Assembly: GCF_040932485.1 (NCBI RefSeq)
Contig: NZ_JBFRBH010000001.1
Span: 1,364,001 to 1,428,000 of the forward strand
DNA from: Gymnodinialimonas sp. 202GB13-11
GTDB taxonomy: Bacteria; Pseudomonadota; Alphaproteobacteria; Rhodobacterales; Rhodobacteraceae
DNA length: 64,000 bases
Direction: 5' to 3'
A program made the position numbers and the translations under genes. The notes under the pieces are model-generated. The model saw nothing but the letters and a program-made list of their open reading frames with translations, ran no database searches and was not told the origin of the DNA. Of the stretch, positions 63,389 through 64,000 are shown piece after piece; positions within the stretch are counted from its first letter, which is position 1; each line of letters opens with the position of its first letter.

Positions 63389-64000
63389 ATGCGTAAGTCG
63401 GCCAGAGTATTCGTATCAGCCCTGGTCTTATTCAGCGGACAAGTGGCCCTCGCGAACCCGCAAGCCGACGCGATCCTCATTGCACAGCGCGCGCAGACCC
63501 CGGATTGGCTGGAAACTGTCCAACAAACCCTTGGAGATGCACTTGTTGATGCGTATTTCGCGCCGATCGCCGGAAACGGGATCGAAATTGCGGATCGCGA
63601 CCGGTTCAGGGCGTTGATCCCCGAAGAAATCGTCGCGCGATATGTAGAATTTCTTGAACAAAGAAGTGTCGATACCGCGCTCGAGGTCTATACGCCGGAA
63701 CAGCTTGCGACCATCGCGGCCGTTCTGCGCGCCGACCCGGATGCGACCCCGGCCGAGATTTTTGCCGAAGACTACCAACAAAGGCATGAAGCCGCCCTCA
63801 TTGAGGCTCGGAGCAATGCCGTAGCCTCCGGTTCAGACGATCCGCTCGTGCTAGAGCTCGAAGAGGTTGCCGTGCGCATGAACGCACTTTCCGCAATGCT
63901 TGAGGATGGCGGCGGCGAAGCGCTTGGGCAGGACCTTGCATTTGGCATCGCCTCCCTCTTCTCCATGGCAGCAGTTGCCAACCAGCTGGCGCAGAGCGAG
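63389..64000 (+). CDS. Secreted DUF2059-like protein, cut by the right edge
   Basis: The frame is open from ATG 63389 to the window end (204 codons, no stop). A signal peptide is visible (about 1-23: VFVSALVLFSGQVALA). The rest is helical; YVEFLEQRSVDTALEVYTPEQLATIAAVL is arranged like the DUF2059 pattern of a helix pair before a conserved phenylalanine/leucine helix, and resembles in style the gene at 5881. AAGGACAG lies upstream of the ATG. It is divergent from trkA across 184 bases with no strong regulatory motif. Function unknown; the C-terminus is outside the window. Confidence 0.65.
   Translation, partial: MRKSARVFVSALVLFSGQVALANPQADAILIAQRAQTPDWLETVQQTLGDALVDAYFAPIAGNGIEIADRDRFRALIPEEIVARYVEFLEQRSVDTALEVYTPEQLATIAAVLRADPDATPAEIFAEDYQQRHEAALIEARSNAVASGSDDPLVLELEEVAVRMNALSAMLEDGGGEALGQDLAFGIASLFSMAAVANQLAQSE

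Overview
The window looks like chromosomal DNA of a marine alphaproteobacterium of the Rhodobacteraceae (Roseobacter group). The evidence is the gene content and order: trkA-trkH-hfq-hflX, rplU-rpmA-obgE-proB-proA, phoR/pstSCAB-phoU-phoB, a TAXI-type TRAP transporter, a 77-residue Hfq and a magnesium-type HemB. High G+C, many 4-base ATGA/GTGA gene overlaps and a consensus FnrL-type box agree with this. I see no prophage, insertion sequence, integrase or CRISPR array; the window is mostly core and lightly accessory chromosome.

Layout. 1-5533: a sulfatase (cut by the left edge), a fused TRAP permease and a TAXI binding protein, with a divergent LysR regulator: a small transport and desulfation locus. 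5616-5705: tRNA-Ser(CGA). 5881-13490: a secreted helical protein, ribosomal proteins L21 (with an added helix-hairpin-helix tail) and L27, an acetyltransferase, ObgE, the proline genes proB and proA, and a trans-sulfuration-type PLP enzyme. 13487-21447: a small unknown gene, a PhoR kinase without a visible membrane anchor, a three-unit PHO box, and pstSCAB-phoU-phoB, the complete phosphate sensing and uptake unit. 21439-25713: an amidohydrolase, RidA, propionyl-CoA synthetase, rhodanese and AroQ. 25732-28312: a LuxR-type solo regulator, a gene-free but highly structured segment, then an anti-sigma-like/ECF sigma/secreted TPR module. 28379-31306: tsf and rpsB, and a divergent PPK2 polyphosphate kinase behind an FNR box. 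31346-37374: acetyltransferase, homocysteine methyltransferase, the pseudouridine-degrading pair psuK-psuG, a DUF502 membrane protein, a P-loop protein and a HEAT-like protein.

37496-43027: a family-5 peptide-type binding protein, a candidate small RNA, 3-hydroxybutyrate dehydrogenase, a pentapeptide-repeat protein, a patatin-like lipase, a small unknown gene and an aquaporin-family channel. 43024-48323: an XRE-cupin regulator divergent from four translationally coupled genes (AMP-dependent ligase, DsbA-type oxidoreductase, small membrane methyltransferase-like protein, Bcr/CflA efflux pump), then a DUF2306 membrane protein. 48392-57314: mfd, a membrane protein, hemB, a Tat-type lipoprotein with a SYLF-like domain, a DUF302 protein and a penicillin-acylase-type hydrolase. 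57289-63204: a GAF-EAL c-di-GMP phosphodiesterase, hflX, hfq, trkH and trkA. 63389-64000: a secreted protein cut by the right edge.

The best candidates for something undescribed are non-coding. The first is a gene-free, heavily base-paired segment at about 26.56-26.90 kb that ends in a strong intrinsic terminator. The second is a compact three-stem candidate small RNA at about 39.40-39.50 kb with its own promoter-like and terminator signals. Regulatory sites of note are the FNR box before ppk2, the triple PHO box before pstS, a weaker PHO-like box before the aquaporin gene, and a dyad over the -10 of the aroQ-luxR promoter.
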